From Allopontixanthobacter confluentis (GTDB lineage Bacteria; Pseudomonadota; Alphaproteobacteria; Sphingomonadales; Sphingomonadaceae): DNA of 64,000 nt. Location: the NCBI RefSeq assembly GCF_009827615.1, contig NZ_WTYU01000001.1, forward strand, positions 765,001 through 829,000, read 5' to 3'. Shown here one piece after another: positions 16,852 to 24,633 of this stretch. The notes below the pieces were generated by a model. The model saw only the letters and a program-made list of their open reading frames with translations. It searched no databases and was not told where the DNA came from. Positions within the stretch are counted from its first letter, which is position 1; each line of letters begins with the position of its first letter. Made by a program: the position numbers and the translations under genes.

Positions 16852-17646
16852 ATGACCACTTCCAATGATGACATGAACCGTGCCCTGCCGATGGACGGCG
16901 TACATAATTTCCGTGATTATGGCGGTTATGCCGTTTCGGGCGGGGGCCGGGTGCGGCGCGGGGTACTGTTTCGCTCAGGCCAGCATTGCGATGCGACCGA
17001 CGCTGATCTGGCCGCAATTGACGCGCTGGATTTGCGCCATGTGATAGACATGCGCGGCAATAGCGAACGCGAGAAATATCCGTGCCGCAGGGGCGCTGAT
17101 TTTGGCGCTGAACTGGTGTTCTATGACGGTGAAACAGCCGCGCTTGCGCCCCATGTGGAAGCGGCACAAGGCGCTTTGAACCAGACCATCGCGCATGAGA
17201 AAATGGAACAATTATACCGCAACCTGCCGTTTCGCGCGCCGCTGATTGCGATTTTGCGGGACTATTTTGCGGCGCTGGCACAGGGGCAGGGCGCCAGCCT
17301 GGTCCATTGTCTGGCAGGGAAGGACCGCACCGGAATGGCCGTTGCCCTGCTGCACCATTCCCTTGGGGTGCACCCTGATGATGCGATGGACGATTTTCTG
17401 CTCACTAATACGGTCGGCAACATGGACGCACGCATTGCCGCAGGGGCAGAGACAATCCGTGCAAAATGGGGCGGGATCGACGATGCCACCATCCGGGTAT
17501 TGATGGGCGTGGACCCACGCTATCTGGAAGCGGCGCGCAAAGCTGTGGAGACAGAGCATGGCTCTATCGACGCCTTCCTGTCCGATATGCTGGGGGTGGA
17601 TGATGCGCGGCGCGGTGCATTACGGTTGCATCTGGTCGAAGCATAA
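16852..17646 (+). CDS. Tyrosine/serine protein phosphatase (MptpB-like)
   Basis: About 264 residues of the bacterial tyrosine phosphatase family that includes Mycobacterium MptpB and LipA-type enzymes. The N-terminal NFRDYGGY motif is typical, and the active-site loop is HCLAGKDRTG with nucleophile Cys153 and Arg159; the Lys-Asp pair in the loop marks the class with activity also on phosphoserine or phosphoinositides. No signal peptide is clear. There is no strong ribosome-binding site, so the ATG at 16852 is a choice by family alignment and 16873 is possible. It stands alone, divergent from the receiver gene. Confidence 0.83.
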   Translation: MTTSNDDMNRALPMDGVHNFRDYGGYAVSGGGRVRRGVLFRSGQHCDATDADLAAIDALDLRHVIDMRGNSEREKYPCRRGADFGAELVFYDGETAALAPHVEAAQGALNQTIAHEKMEQLYRNLPFRAPLIAILRDYFAALAQGQGASLVHCLAGKDRTGMAVALLHHSLGVHPDDAMDDFLLTNTVGNMDARIAAGAETIRAKWGGIDDATIRVLMGVDPRYLEAARKAVETEHGSIDAFLSDMLGVDDARRGALRLHLVEA

Positions 17647-17748
17647 CCAGATCAGCCCTGCCGGTGTCGATCTTCGCTGGCATATCTGCATACCCATGGG
17701 CCGCAGCAAATTTTTGACGGCAATGACCAAACTGAAACGGACATTATA

Positions 17749-18717
17749 ATGGCTACCCATCACACCCGCATGCTGATCATCGGTTCCGGCCCGGCAGGCC
17801 TTACGGCGGCAATCTATGGTGCGCGCGCTGCGCTGGAACCAATTGTGGTGCAGGGCCTGCAGCCGGGCGGGCAGTTGACGATTACCACCGATGTTGAAAA
17901 CTATCCGGGTTTCAGGGATGTGGTTCAGGGCCCGTGGCTGATGCAGGAAATGCAGGCGCAGGCCGAACATGTCGGAACCCGCATGATGTGGGACACGATC
18001 GTGGAAGTGGACCTGGCCAATGGGCCGCCTTACCGCGCCGTGGGCGACAGCGGCGATATCTACATTGGCGAAACGCTGGTTATTTCAACCGGCGCACAGG
18101 CCAAATGGCTGGGTGTGCCGGGTGAACAGGAGCTGGCCGGCAAGGGCGTGTCTGCCTGTGCCACCTGCGACGGGTTTTTCTATCGCGGTAAGAAAGTGGC
18201 CGTGATCGGCGGCGGAAACACCGCTGTGGAAGAAGCGCTTTATCTGACCAACCATTCCGATGACGTGACCTTGATCCACCGCAGGGATGAATTGCGTTCG
18301 GAAAAAATCCTTCAGGAACGCATTTTTGCAAACGACAAGATTACCCCGCTGTGGAACAAGGCCGTCACCCGTTTCATCGGCGATCCGGCTGCCGGCGGCC
18401 TGACCCAGATTGAACTGCAGGACACAGTGACAGGCGAGGTCAGCTTCCTGGATGTTGACGGCGCATTTGTTGCCATTGGCCACGCCCCGTCGACTGAATT
18501 GTTCAAGGGCAAGCTGCCCATGGATGATAGCGGCTATCTGGTGGTTGAACCCGGCACGCCCAAAACGGCATTGCCGGGCGTATTTGCCTGCGGCGATGTG
18601 ATGGACCACACCTATAGGCAGGCAGTCACCGCTGCCGGTACAGGCTGCATGGCCGCGCTGGATGCGGAAAAATTCCTGGCAGAAATGGAATTTGCCAGAC
18701 AGGAAGCCGCCGAATAA
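17749..18717 (+). CDS. trxB: Thioredoxin-disulfide reductase
   Basis: 322-residue flavoprotein reducing thioredoxin with NADPH. The N-terminal FAD site is IGSGPAGLTAAIYGAR, the redox disulfide is CATC (Cys137, Cys140), the NADPH site is GGGNTAVEEALYLT, and the second FAD motif is GVFACGDVMDHTYRQAVTA near the C-terminus. Length is standard. The upstream gap of about 100 bases suggests its own promoter, and a strong bidirectional terminator follows. The protein belongs to cytoplasmic thiol homeostasis together with the glutathione reductase also in this window. Confidence 0.96.
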   Translation: MATHHTRMLIIGSGPAGLTAAIYGARAALEPIVVQGLQPGGQLTITTDVENYPGFRDVVQGPWLMQEMQAQAEHVGTRMMWDTIVEVDLANGPPYRAVGDSGDIYIGETLVISTGAQAKWLGVPGEQELAGKGVSACATCDGFFYRGKKVAVIGGGNTAVEEALYLTNHSDDVTLIHRRDELRSEKILQERIFANDKITPLWNKAVTRFIGDPAAGGLTQIELQDTVTGEVSFLDVDGAFVAIGHAPSTELFKGKLPMDDSGYLVVEPGTPKTALPGVFACGDVMDHTYRQAVTAAGTGCMAALDAEKFLAEMEFARQEAAE

Positions 18718-18745
18718 AAAAGGCCCCGCAAATGCGGGGCCTTTT
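18718..18745. terminator. Bidirectional terminator after trxB
   Basis: AAAGGCCCCGC and GCGGGGCCTTT form an eleven-pair stem around an AAAT loop, with A-run before and TTTT after. It serves trxB on the plus strand and can serve the convergent MAPEG genes on the minus strand. Confidence 0.9.
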
Positions 18746-18790
18746 GTTTGGGGCCATACGTTCGGGGCCAACAGTTCAGGTTATGGCAGC

Positions 18791-19231
18791 TTAAAATACG
18801 GCGATGCCTGCGTGCAGGATCATCGCAATCAGCACCACGCTGGATAATGCAAACAGGATGAAGCGCACCATCACGCGATTGGCTGTCGCCTGCACCAGCG
18901 AATGGGCAACGCGCAGGCCAACGTAAATCCAGCCGAGCAGCGCGTTCAGCCCATCACCCTGGCCGATCAGCACCAGCACAATGGCAATGGCATAAAACAC
19001 TGTGGGTGCTTCGTGCAAATGATTGTAATTATGCGCTTTCCACTGGACATTGGCCGGAAGGGCCTTGTCCAGATCCGCGCCGGTTCCGCCGACCAGATGG
19101 GCGGTATCGATATTGTCAGCCTTCTGCATCGCCGGGATGCGGGTGGCATACATCCACACCCACATGATCATGGTCCATGCGGCCAGCGCGACCACGGGTT
19201 GCAGCAATTGTGCGTCTGTTGCATCGATCAT
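18791..19231 (-). CDS. MAPEG family membrane protein (distal copy)
   Basis: 146-residue protein with four predicted membrane helices, of the MAPEG superfamily (membrane proteins in eicosanoid and glutathione metabolism). The conserved stretch WKAHNYNHLHEAPTVFYA around residue 62 lies at the cytosolic side. Bacterial members often have glutathione transferase or peroxidase activity, but many are uncharacterised. The ATG at 19231 was chosen because residues before it are not MAPEG-like and GGAG lies upstream. It starts two bases after the stop of a second MAPEG gene, so the pair is an operon and a local duplication. Confidence 0.83.
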   Translation of the reverse strand: MIDATDAQLLQPVVALAAWTMIMWVWMYATRIPAMQKADNIDTAHLVGGTGADLDKALPANVQWKAHNYNHLHEAPTVFYAIAIVLVLIGQGDGLNALLGWIYVGLRVAHSLVQATANRVMVRFILFALSSVVLIAMILHAGIAVF

Positions 19232-19233
19232 GA

Positions 19234-19680
19234 TCAAAGCACTCCAGGGTTGGCAAACAGGGTCACCATGGTTGCCCTCAGTGCCAGGGCAGCCAGGACG
19301 ATGGTTGACAGCAGGAACAGCGCAAAGCGGATCGAGACCTTGTTGACTGTGGCCTGCCAGATGGAATGAATGATCCGCAGGCCGACATAAATCCACGCCA
19401 GCATGGCATCAAAACCCGTTGCACCAACCACCGCCAGTATAATCACCGTCGGATAGAAAATCGTCGGTTGTTCCATCAGATGCGCATAATTATGCGCTTT
19501 CCAGTTCACCCGATCGGGGAGGACACCCTCCAGATCCTGACCGCGGCCACCGGGCTTTGCATCACCCAGGCCGCCGCCTGCCTTGCCCATGGCGGGAAGG
19601 CGCGTGCCTGCCATCCACAGCAGCATGATGATGGACCACAGCACCAGCACAGCGGCCGGTGCAAGCATTTGTGCCTGCAT
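19234..19680 (-). CDS. MAPEG family membrane protein (proximal copy)
   Basis: 148-residue four-helix membrane protein sharing WKAHNYAHLMEQPTIFYP and the IYVGLRIIHS region with its downstream neighbour. The two are clearly paralogues but differ over most helices. The start at 19680 has a strong GGGGGAG ribosome-binding site. Between the first and second helices it has a Gly-rich loop that the other copy lacks. The function is likely glutathione-dependent detoxification or lipid-related, by family only. Confidence 0.83.
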   Translation of the reverse strand: MQAQMLAPAAVLVLWSIIMLLWMAGTRLPAMGKAGGGLGDAKPGGRGQDLEGVLPDRVNWKAHNYAHLMEQPTIFYPTVIILAVVGATGFDAMLAWIYVGLRIIHSIWQATVNKVSIRFALFLLSTIVLAALALRATMVTLFANPGVL

Positions 19681-19742
19681 TATTATACTCCCCCAATATT
19701 CCCTGATTGTTGGGCTGAGGTACGTAAATTGTCAAATGCAAC

Positions 19743-20705
19743 CTAATCTGCCGAACCAATTACACGGGCGAAGGAGGCAGCATCGGTATTGCCGCCGGTC
19801 AGCATGATGACAGTATCTTCATCCAGCGGTATTTTACCCGCGATACAGGCAGCCAACGCCGCAGCGCCGCCGGGTTCCAATACCAGTTTGAGCGTGCTGA
19901 ATGCATAACGCTGGGCCGCGCGCACCTCGGCTTCCGAAACGCTGCAACCTGCCTCGATCCGTCCGTACAGGACCGCGAAGTTGACAGGTGCAGTCACCGG
20001 GGTCTGCAACGCGTCGCAGGCGGTTTTGGGGGCGTCAGGCCCCACGGGCAGTATCTCGCCTGCGGCCAGGCTGCGGGCGACATCATCCCACCCTTCCGGC
20101 TCCACCGGATAAATCCGCGTATCAGGGCAGGCAAGGGCAAGCCCTGCCGCCAGTCCGCCGCCGCCGCAGCAGGCGACAATGGCCGCTGGCTGGCGGCCCA
20201 ACTGGCTGCATATTTCAATGCCCGCAGTCCCTTGCCCCTCAATCACCCAGGGATCGGCGTAGGCGTGGGCAAACACTGCGCCGCGCGCATCGCACAGCGC
20301 ATTGGCAATGGCATCGCGGTCCTCGCCGGGGCGTTCATACAGGACGATTTCAGCCCCCATGGCGCGGGTTGCATCCAGTTTTACCTGCGGCGCATCGCGC
20401 GGCATCACGATCGTGGCAGCCATCGCCAGCCTGCGCGCGGCCCATGCCACCCCTTGCGCATGGTTGCCGCTGGATACCGCGACGACACCATTGCGCCGTT
20501 CATCGGCGCTTAGATCGCTTAACCGGTGCCATGCACCGCGAATTTTGAAAGCGCCGATGGGTTGCAGATTTTCTGCCTTCACCCAGCACCGGACACCGCG
20601 AATTTCCACCGGCAATAGCGGGGTGGGCGGCAAAATCTCGCGAATCTTGGCCGCAGCGCGGATAACTCCGGCTTGTGTGGGTTCGCGGGGGCTTTCTCGA
20701 AACAT
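19743..20705 (-). CDS. Threonine/serine dehydratase-like PLP enzyme
   Basis: 320-residue fold-type II PLP enzyme. The cofactor lysine is Lys54 in GAFKIRGA, the substrate loop is SSGNHAQGVA, and the phosphate-binding loop is the Gly-rich CCGGGGLAAG near residue 180. There is no C-terminal ACT regulatory domain, so it is the short form like TdcB, serine racemase or threo-3-hydroxyaspartate ammonia-lyase. The exact substrate cannot be read from sequence. It is divergent from the carboxyspermidine dehydrogenase gene with 74 bases between them, so the two share a promoter region. Confidence 0.8.
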   Translation of the reverse strand: MFRESPREPTQAGVIRAAAKIREILPPTPLLPVEIRGVRCWVKAENLQPIGAFKIRGAWHRLSDLSADERRNGVVAVSSGNHAQGVAWAARRLAMAATIVMPRDAPQVKLDATRAMGAEIVLYERPGEDRDAIANALCDARGAVFAHAYADPWVIEGQGTAGIEICSQLGRQPAAIVACCGGGGLAAGLALACPDTRIYPVEPEGWDDVARSLAAGEILPVGPDAPKTACDALQTPVTAPVNFAVLYGRIEAGCSVSEAEVRAAQRYAFSTLKLVLEPGGAAALAACIAGKIPLDEDTVIMLTGGNTDAASFARVIGSAD

Positions 20706-20779
20706 TCTTAGCTACTAGAGCGTTGCACCAACACAGCCAATGCCGCAAATGCGCGGCCAACAGATCAAGCGGAGCAAAT

Positions 20780-21991
20780 ATGTCGACTATCCTGGTTATC
20801 GGTGCTGGCGGAGTGAGCTCTGTCGCGGTGCATAAAATGGCAATGAATGCCGACATTTTTTCGGACATCCATCTGGCCAGCCGAACCAGGAGCAAATGCG
20901 ATTCCATCGCTGCCAGCGTCAAATCCCGCACGGGCCAGGATGTGGCCACCTATGAAATTGACGCTGAAGAAGTGCCGGCGATGGTGAACCTGATCCGCAA
21001 GATTAAGCCAAGCCTGGTGGTCAACCTGGCGCTGCCTTATCAGGATTTACCGATCATGGATGCCTGTCTGGAAGCGGGTGTCAGCTATCTCGATACCGCC
21101 AATTACGAACCCAAGGACGAGGCGAAATTCGAATATCACTGGCAATGGGCCTATCATGACCGGTTCAAAGAGGCGGGCCTGATGGCGCTGCTGGGCTCCG
21201 GTTTCGACCCCGGCGTCACCAGCGTTTTCACCATGTGGCTGAAGAAGCACAAGCTCAAGACCATCCGCCAGCTGGATATTCTGGACTGCAATGGCGGCGA
21301 TCACGGGCAGGCATTTGCCACCAATTTCAACCCGGAAATCAACATCCGCGAAGTGACCGCGCCAGCGCGCCATTGGGAGAACGGTGCATGGGTGGAAACA
21401 CCGGCCATGGCTGTGAAACAGACGTTCGATTTCGACCAGGTGGGCGAAAAGAACATGTATCTGATGTATCACGAGGAACTGGAAAGCCTCGCCAAATTCC
21501 TGCCCGAACTGGAACGGGCGCGGTTCTGGATGACCTTCGGCGATGAATATATCAAGCATCTGACAGTGCTGCAGGCGGTGGGCATGACCGGCATTGAACC
21601 TGTGCGCTATCAGGGCAGGGATATTATCCCGCTGCAATTCCTGGCGGCGGTCTTGCCCAAGCCTGAAACGCTGGGTTCCACGACCAAGGGCAAGACCAAC
21701 ATCGGCGTGATTGCCACGGGCGAGGCGCTGGATGGCAGCGGCGAAAAGACGTTCTACATCAACAATATCTGCGACCATGAAGACGCGTTTGAGGAAACGG
21801 GCAATCAGGCGGTCAGCTATACTACAGGCGTGCCCGCGATGATCGGCAGCGCCATGATGCTGACTGGCAAATGGTCTGGCGAGGGCGTTTTCAACATGGA
21901 ACAGATGGATCCCGACCCGTTCATGGACATGCTGAATGCCCACGGTCTGCCATGGAATGTGGTAGAGATGGACGGGCCGGTCAGTTTCTGA
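20780..21991 (+). CDS. Carboxynorspermidine/carboxyspermidine synthase
   Basis: 403-residue saccharopine dehydrogenase-like reductase. The NADPH site is VIGAGGVSS at the N-terminus, and SGFDPGVTSVFTMWL is a family hallmark. It condenses aspartate semialdehyde with putrescine (or diaminopropane) and reduces the product to carboxyspermidine. The ATG at 20780 follows a good GCGGAG ribosome-binding site. The gene is followed 41 bases later by nspC, the matching decarboxylase, and then by ornithine decarboxylase, so the three give a complete route from ornithine to spermidine that needs no S-adenosylmethionine decarboxylase. Saccharopine dehydrogenase proper is unlikely in this context. Confidence 0.88.
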   Translation: MSTILVIGAGGVSSVAVHKMAMNADIFSDIHLASRTRSKCDSIAASVKSRTGQDVATYEIDAEEVPAMVNLIRKIKPSLVVNLALPYQDLPIMDACLEAGVSYLDTANYEPKDEAKFEYHWQWAYHDRFKEAGLMALLGSGFDPGVTSVFTMWLKKHKLKTIRQLDILDCNGGDHGQAFATNFNPEINIREVTAPARHWENGAWVETPAMAVKQTFDFDQVGEKNMYLMYHEELESLAKFLPELERARFWMTFGDEYIKHLTVLQAVGMTGIEPVRYQGRDIIPLQFLAAVLPKPETLGSTTKGKTNIGVIATGEALDGSGEKTFYINNICDHEDAFEETGNQAVSYTTGVPAMIGSAMMLTGKWSGEGVFNMEQMDPDPFMDMLNAHGLPWNVVEMDGPVSF

Positions 21992-22032
21992 CCACGCCCG
22001 CGCTGGCTGATTGAAAGACAAGGTAACAACTG

Positions 22033-23211
22033 ATGGAAACACGTGCCGGCGATCCGGGCGCATTCGCGCAATTTGACCTCGGCCGCGTCGACAGCCCATC
22101 CTTTGTGGTGGATGCGGCAAAGCTGCGGGATAATCTGCGGATATTGGCAGACGTCAGGGACCGGTCCGGCATCAAGATGCTGTCGGCACTGAAAGCGTTT
22201 TCCATGTGGTCGGTGGCGCCCATCATCGGGAATTATCTCGATGGTGTGTGCACTTCCGGCTTGTGGGAAGCGCGCCTTGCGGGCGAGTTTTACGATGGTG
22301 AGATCACGACCTATTCAGCGGCCTACAAGCCCGATGAACTGGGCGAAATCTGCCGTTTGTCCGACCATGTGATTTTCAATTCCCCGGGTCAGATGGCGCG
22401 CGCTTCGCAAATTCTCGATCAGGCGCGCAGCCTTGGCGGCGGGTTTGACGTCGGCTTGCGGATCAACCCCATGCATGCCGAGGGCGAGGTGCCGCGTTAC
22501 GACCCGTGTGCCGCCTATTCGCGCCTTGGCTTCCCGATTGACCAGTTGGAAGACGAGCATGTCGAGCCATTGGACGGCTTGCATTTTCATTCTCTGTGCG
22601 AACAGGATTTTGCCCCGTTGAAGCGCACGTGGGATGCACTGAAAGAACATATCGAGCCATATTTCGGGCATTTCAAATGGATCAATCTGGGCGGCGGGCA
22701 TCACATTACCCGTGATGATTACCAGCGCGAGGCACTGATCGAATTCCTGATCGAAATTCAGGAGGAAACCGGCGCGGAAATCTATCTGGAGCCGGGCGAG
22801 GCCGTGGCACTGGATGCAGGTATTCTGGTCGGCACCATTCTGGACAGCCACTGGAACGGGATGCCGCTGGCAATTACCGATATTTCGGCAACGTGCCACA
22901 TGCCGGATGTGATCGAAGCGCCATATCGCCCCGCGATGCTGCATGAGGATGAGGACGGGGACGGCGAGCCGGTGCGCCTTGGCGGCCCGTCATGCCTGGC
23001 GGGCGATGTCATTGGTGATTACCGCTTGCCCGTTCCGTGTGAGCCTGGGCAGCGTGTCGCCTTCCTTGATCAGGCGCATTATTCGATGGTCAAAACCAAC
23101 ACGTTCAACGGTGTGCAACTGCCGTCCATCTGGCTGTGGGACAGCGAAAGTGATGCACTGGAGCAGGTCAAGGCCTTCGGATATGAGGATTTTAAGAACC
23201 GGCTTTCCTGA
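22033..23211 (+). CDS. nspC: Carboxynorspermidine/carboxyspermidine decarboxylase
   Basis: 392-residue PLP-dependent alanine-racemase-fold decarboxylase. The PLP lysine is Lys54 in LSALKAFS, and the phosphate-binding region includes NLGGGHHIT. The C-terminal ISATCHMPDV contains the catalytic Cys region. It removes CO2 from carboxyspermidine to yield spermidine. The ATG at 22033 has AAGG nearby. It sits directly after the carboxyspermidine synthase gene and is probably cotranscribed with it. Confidence 0.9.
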   Translation: METRAGDPGAFAQFDLGRVDSPSFVVDAAKLRDNLRILADVRDRSGIKMLSALKAFSMWSVAPIIGNYLDGVCTSGLWEARLAGEFYDGEITTYSAAYKPDELGEICRLSDHVIFNSPGQMARASQILDQARSLGGGFDVGLRINPMHAEGEVPRYDPCAAYSRLGFPIDQLEDEHVEPLDGLHFHSLCEQDFAPLKRTWDALKEHIEPYFGHFKWINLGGGHHITRDDYQREALIEFLIEIQEETGAEIYLEPGEAVALDAGILVGTILDSHWNGMPLAITDISATCHMPDVIEAPYRPAMLHEDEDGDGEPVRLGGPSCLAGDVIGDYRLPVPCEPGQRVAFLDQAHYSMVKTNTFNGVQLPSIWLWDSESDALEQVKAFGYEDFKNRLS

Positions 23212-23294
23212 CACGCGTCGAACACTTGTGAAAATGACCGGCATTTGCCCGCTTGATGTGGGGAAAAATCATCGGTTTTTGAATCGAATTTCAC

Positions 23295-23322
23295 TTGCAG
23301 TTCACAATCCGGTGGCTATATC
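23295..23322 (+). promoter_or_regulatory. Candidate promoter for ornithine decarboxylase
   Basis: TTGCAG at 23295-23300, 16 bases, TATATC at 23317-23322. It would start an RNA near 23329, just before the stem-loop leader described next. Pattern match only. Confidence 0.4.
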
Positions 23323-23330
23323 GCCCTCTC

Positions 23331-23403
23331 GCTGCCCCAAGGGGACTTCCTAACCGCAAGGCAGCCTTTGCCAAGAAACTGTTACTTCTGGGGGTCCCTT
23401 GAA
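23331..23403 (+). ncRNA. Structured 5' leader of ornithine decarboxylase (speF-motif-like)
   Basis: GCTGCC (23331-23336) pairs with GGCAGC (23360-23365). Inside, CCCC-AA-GGGG (23335-23344) gives a competing hairpin, followed by the unpaired CTTCCTAACCGCAA. The leader ends at the ribosome-binding site GGGGG before the TTG start. A conserved RNA called the speF motif is known upstream of ornithine decarboxylase genes in alphaproteobacteria, and the place and general form agree. Whether it matches the published consensus needs a covariance search. It probably controls polyamine synthesis by switching between the two hairpins. Confidence 0.55.
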
Positions 23404-24609
23404 TTGCACCATTATCCTGACGCTGCTGCAGTAGTTCGCGCTCTCACGCCGGACGAGCCAGTCATTCTCAATCGCCCGCACGCTGCTGCGCGAGCCGCCC
23501 GTTTCTTCGCCGAGAAGTTTCCGGGTAAATCGCTCTATGCGGTGAAAGCCAATCCATCGCCGGATCTGCTGAAGATCCTGTGGGACAATGGCATCACCCA
23601 TTACGACGTGGCATCCATCGGCGAAGTGCGCATGGCGCGCGGCGCGCTGCCTGATGCAACGCTGTGCTTCATGCACCCTGTCAAAACTGCGCGCGCCATC
23701 AGCGAAGCGTATCACCAGCACGGCGTTCGCACTTTCAGCCTCGACACGATTGAGGAACTGGAAAAAATCGTCGAGGCATGCCGCGATGATGCGGGCAACC
23801 CGGCCACGGATCTGTGGCTGTGTGTGCGGCTTCGTGTTTCGTCCGAATATGCGGAATTGTCGCTGGCGTCCAAATTCGGCGTCGATCTGGCAGATGCGGC
23901 AGGCCTGTTGCAGGCCACGCGCCAGCATTGCGATGCGCTGGGTGTGTGCTTCCACGTCGGCAGCCAGGCGATGACGCCGTTCGCCTATGTGCAGGCGCTG
24001 GAACGTGTTCGCGCGGCCATCGTGCAGGCAGCGGTTACGGTTGACGTTATCGATGTGGGCGGCGGTTTCCCCAGCGTCTATCCCGGCATGGAACCACCGC
24101 CGCTGGAAGATTACTTCGATGTGATTTTCCGCGCGTCGGAATCGCTGCCGATTTCCTATTCATCCGAATTGTGGTGCGAACCGGGCCGTGCGCTGTGCGC
24201 GGAATATAGTTCGCTCATCGTGCGCGTGGAAAAGCGGCGCGGGGATGAGCTGTACATCAATGACGGTGCCTATGGCGCCCTGTTCGATGCCGCCCATGTG
24301 GAATGGCGTTTCCCGGTGGTGGCGCAGGAAGATGATCTGATCGAACCGCTGGAGGAATTTTCCTTTTACGGGCCGACATGTGACGATGCTGACTTCATGA
24401 AAGGCCCTTTCATGCTGCCGGCGGACATTCAGGCAGGCGATTACATCGAAATCGGGATGCTGGGCGCCTATGGCGCGGCCATGAAAACCGGGTTCAACGG
24501 ATTTGGCGATGCGGAAGCCGTGATCGTGACAGATGAGCCGATGGCCAGCCTTTATCGCGGGGATCGGGTTGATCCTCGCGAAAGCGACAATGTTGTAAGC
24601 CTGCGTTGA
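23404..24609 (+). CDS. Ornithine decarboxylase, alanine-racemase-fold type
   Basis: 401-residue group IV decarboxylase that makes putrescine from ornithine. The PLP lysine is Lys48 in YAVKAN; DVGGGFPSVYPG and EPGRALCAEY bind the cofactor phosphate; GPTCDDAD carries the catalytic Cys and substrate Asp, as in eukaryotic ornithine decarboxylase. A TTG start at 23404 is chosen: it gives the family N-terminus MHHYPDA and has GGGGG nine bases upstream. An upstream in-frame TTG at 23368 would run through the structured leader. The product feeds the carboxyspermidine pathway encoded just before. Lysine decarboxylation is a possible second activity. Confidence 0.88.
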   Translation: MHHYPDAAAVVRALTPDEPVILNRPHAAARAARFFAEKFPGKSLYAVKANPSPDLLKILWDNGITHYDVASIGEVRMARGALPDATLCFMHPVKTARAISEAYHQHGVRTFSLDTIEELEKIVEACRDDAGNPATDLWLCVRLRVSSEYAELSLASKFGVDLADAAGLLQATRQHCDALGVCFHVGSQAMTPFAYVQALERVRAAIVQAAVTVDVIDVGGGFPSVYPGMEPPPLEDYFDVIFRASESLPISYSSELWCEPGRALCAEYSSLIVRVEKRRGDELYINDGAYGALFDAAHVEWRFPVVAQEDDLIEPLEEFSFYGPTCDDADFMKGPFMLPADIQAGDYIEIGMLGAYGAAMKTGFNGFGDAEAVIVTDEPMASLYRGDRVDPRESDNVVSLR

Positions 24610-24633
24610 TATTGGCGGCGGCGCGCAGCCTGA

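Noticed and set aside
17745-17750. Perfect TATAAT hexamer at the trxB start codon
   Set aside because: It overlaps the ATG of trxB, and the TTGACG upstream is 25 bases away, so it cannot be the -10 box of trxB.
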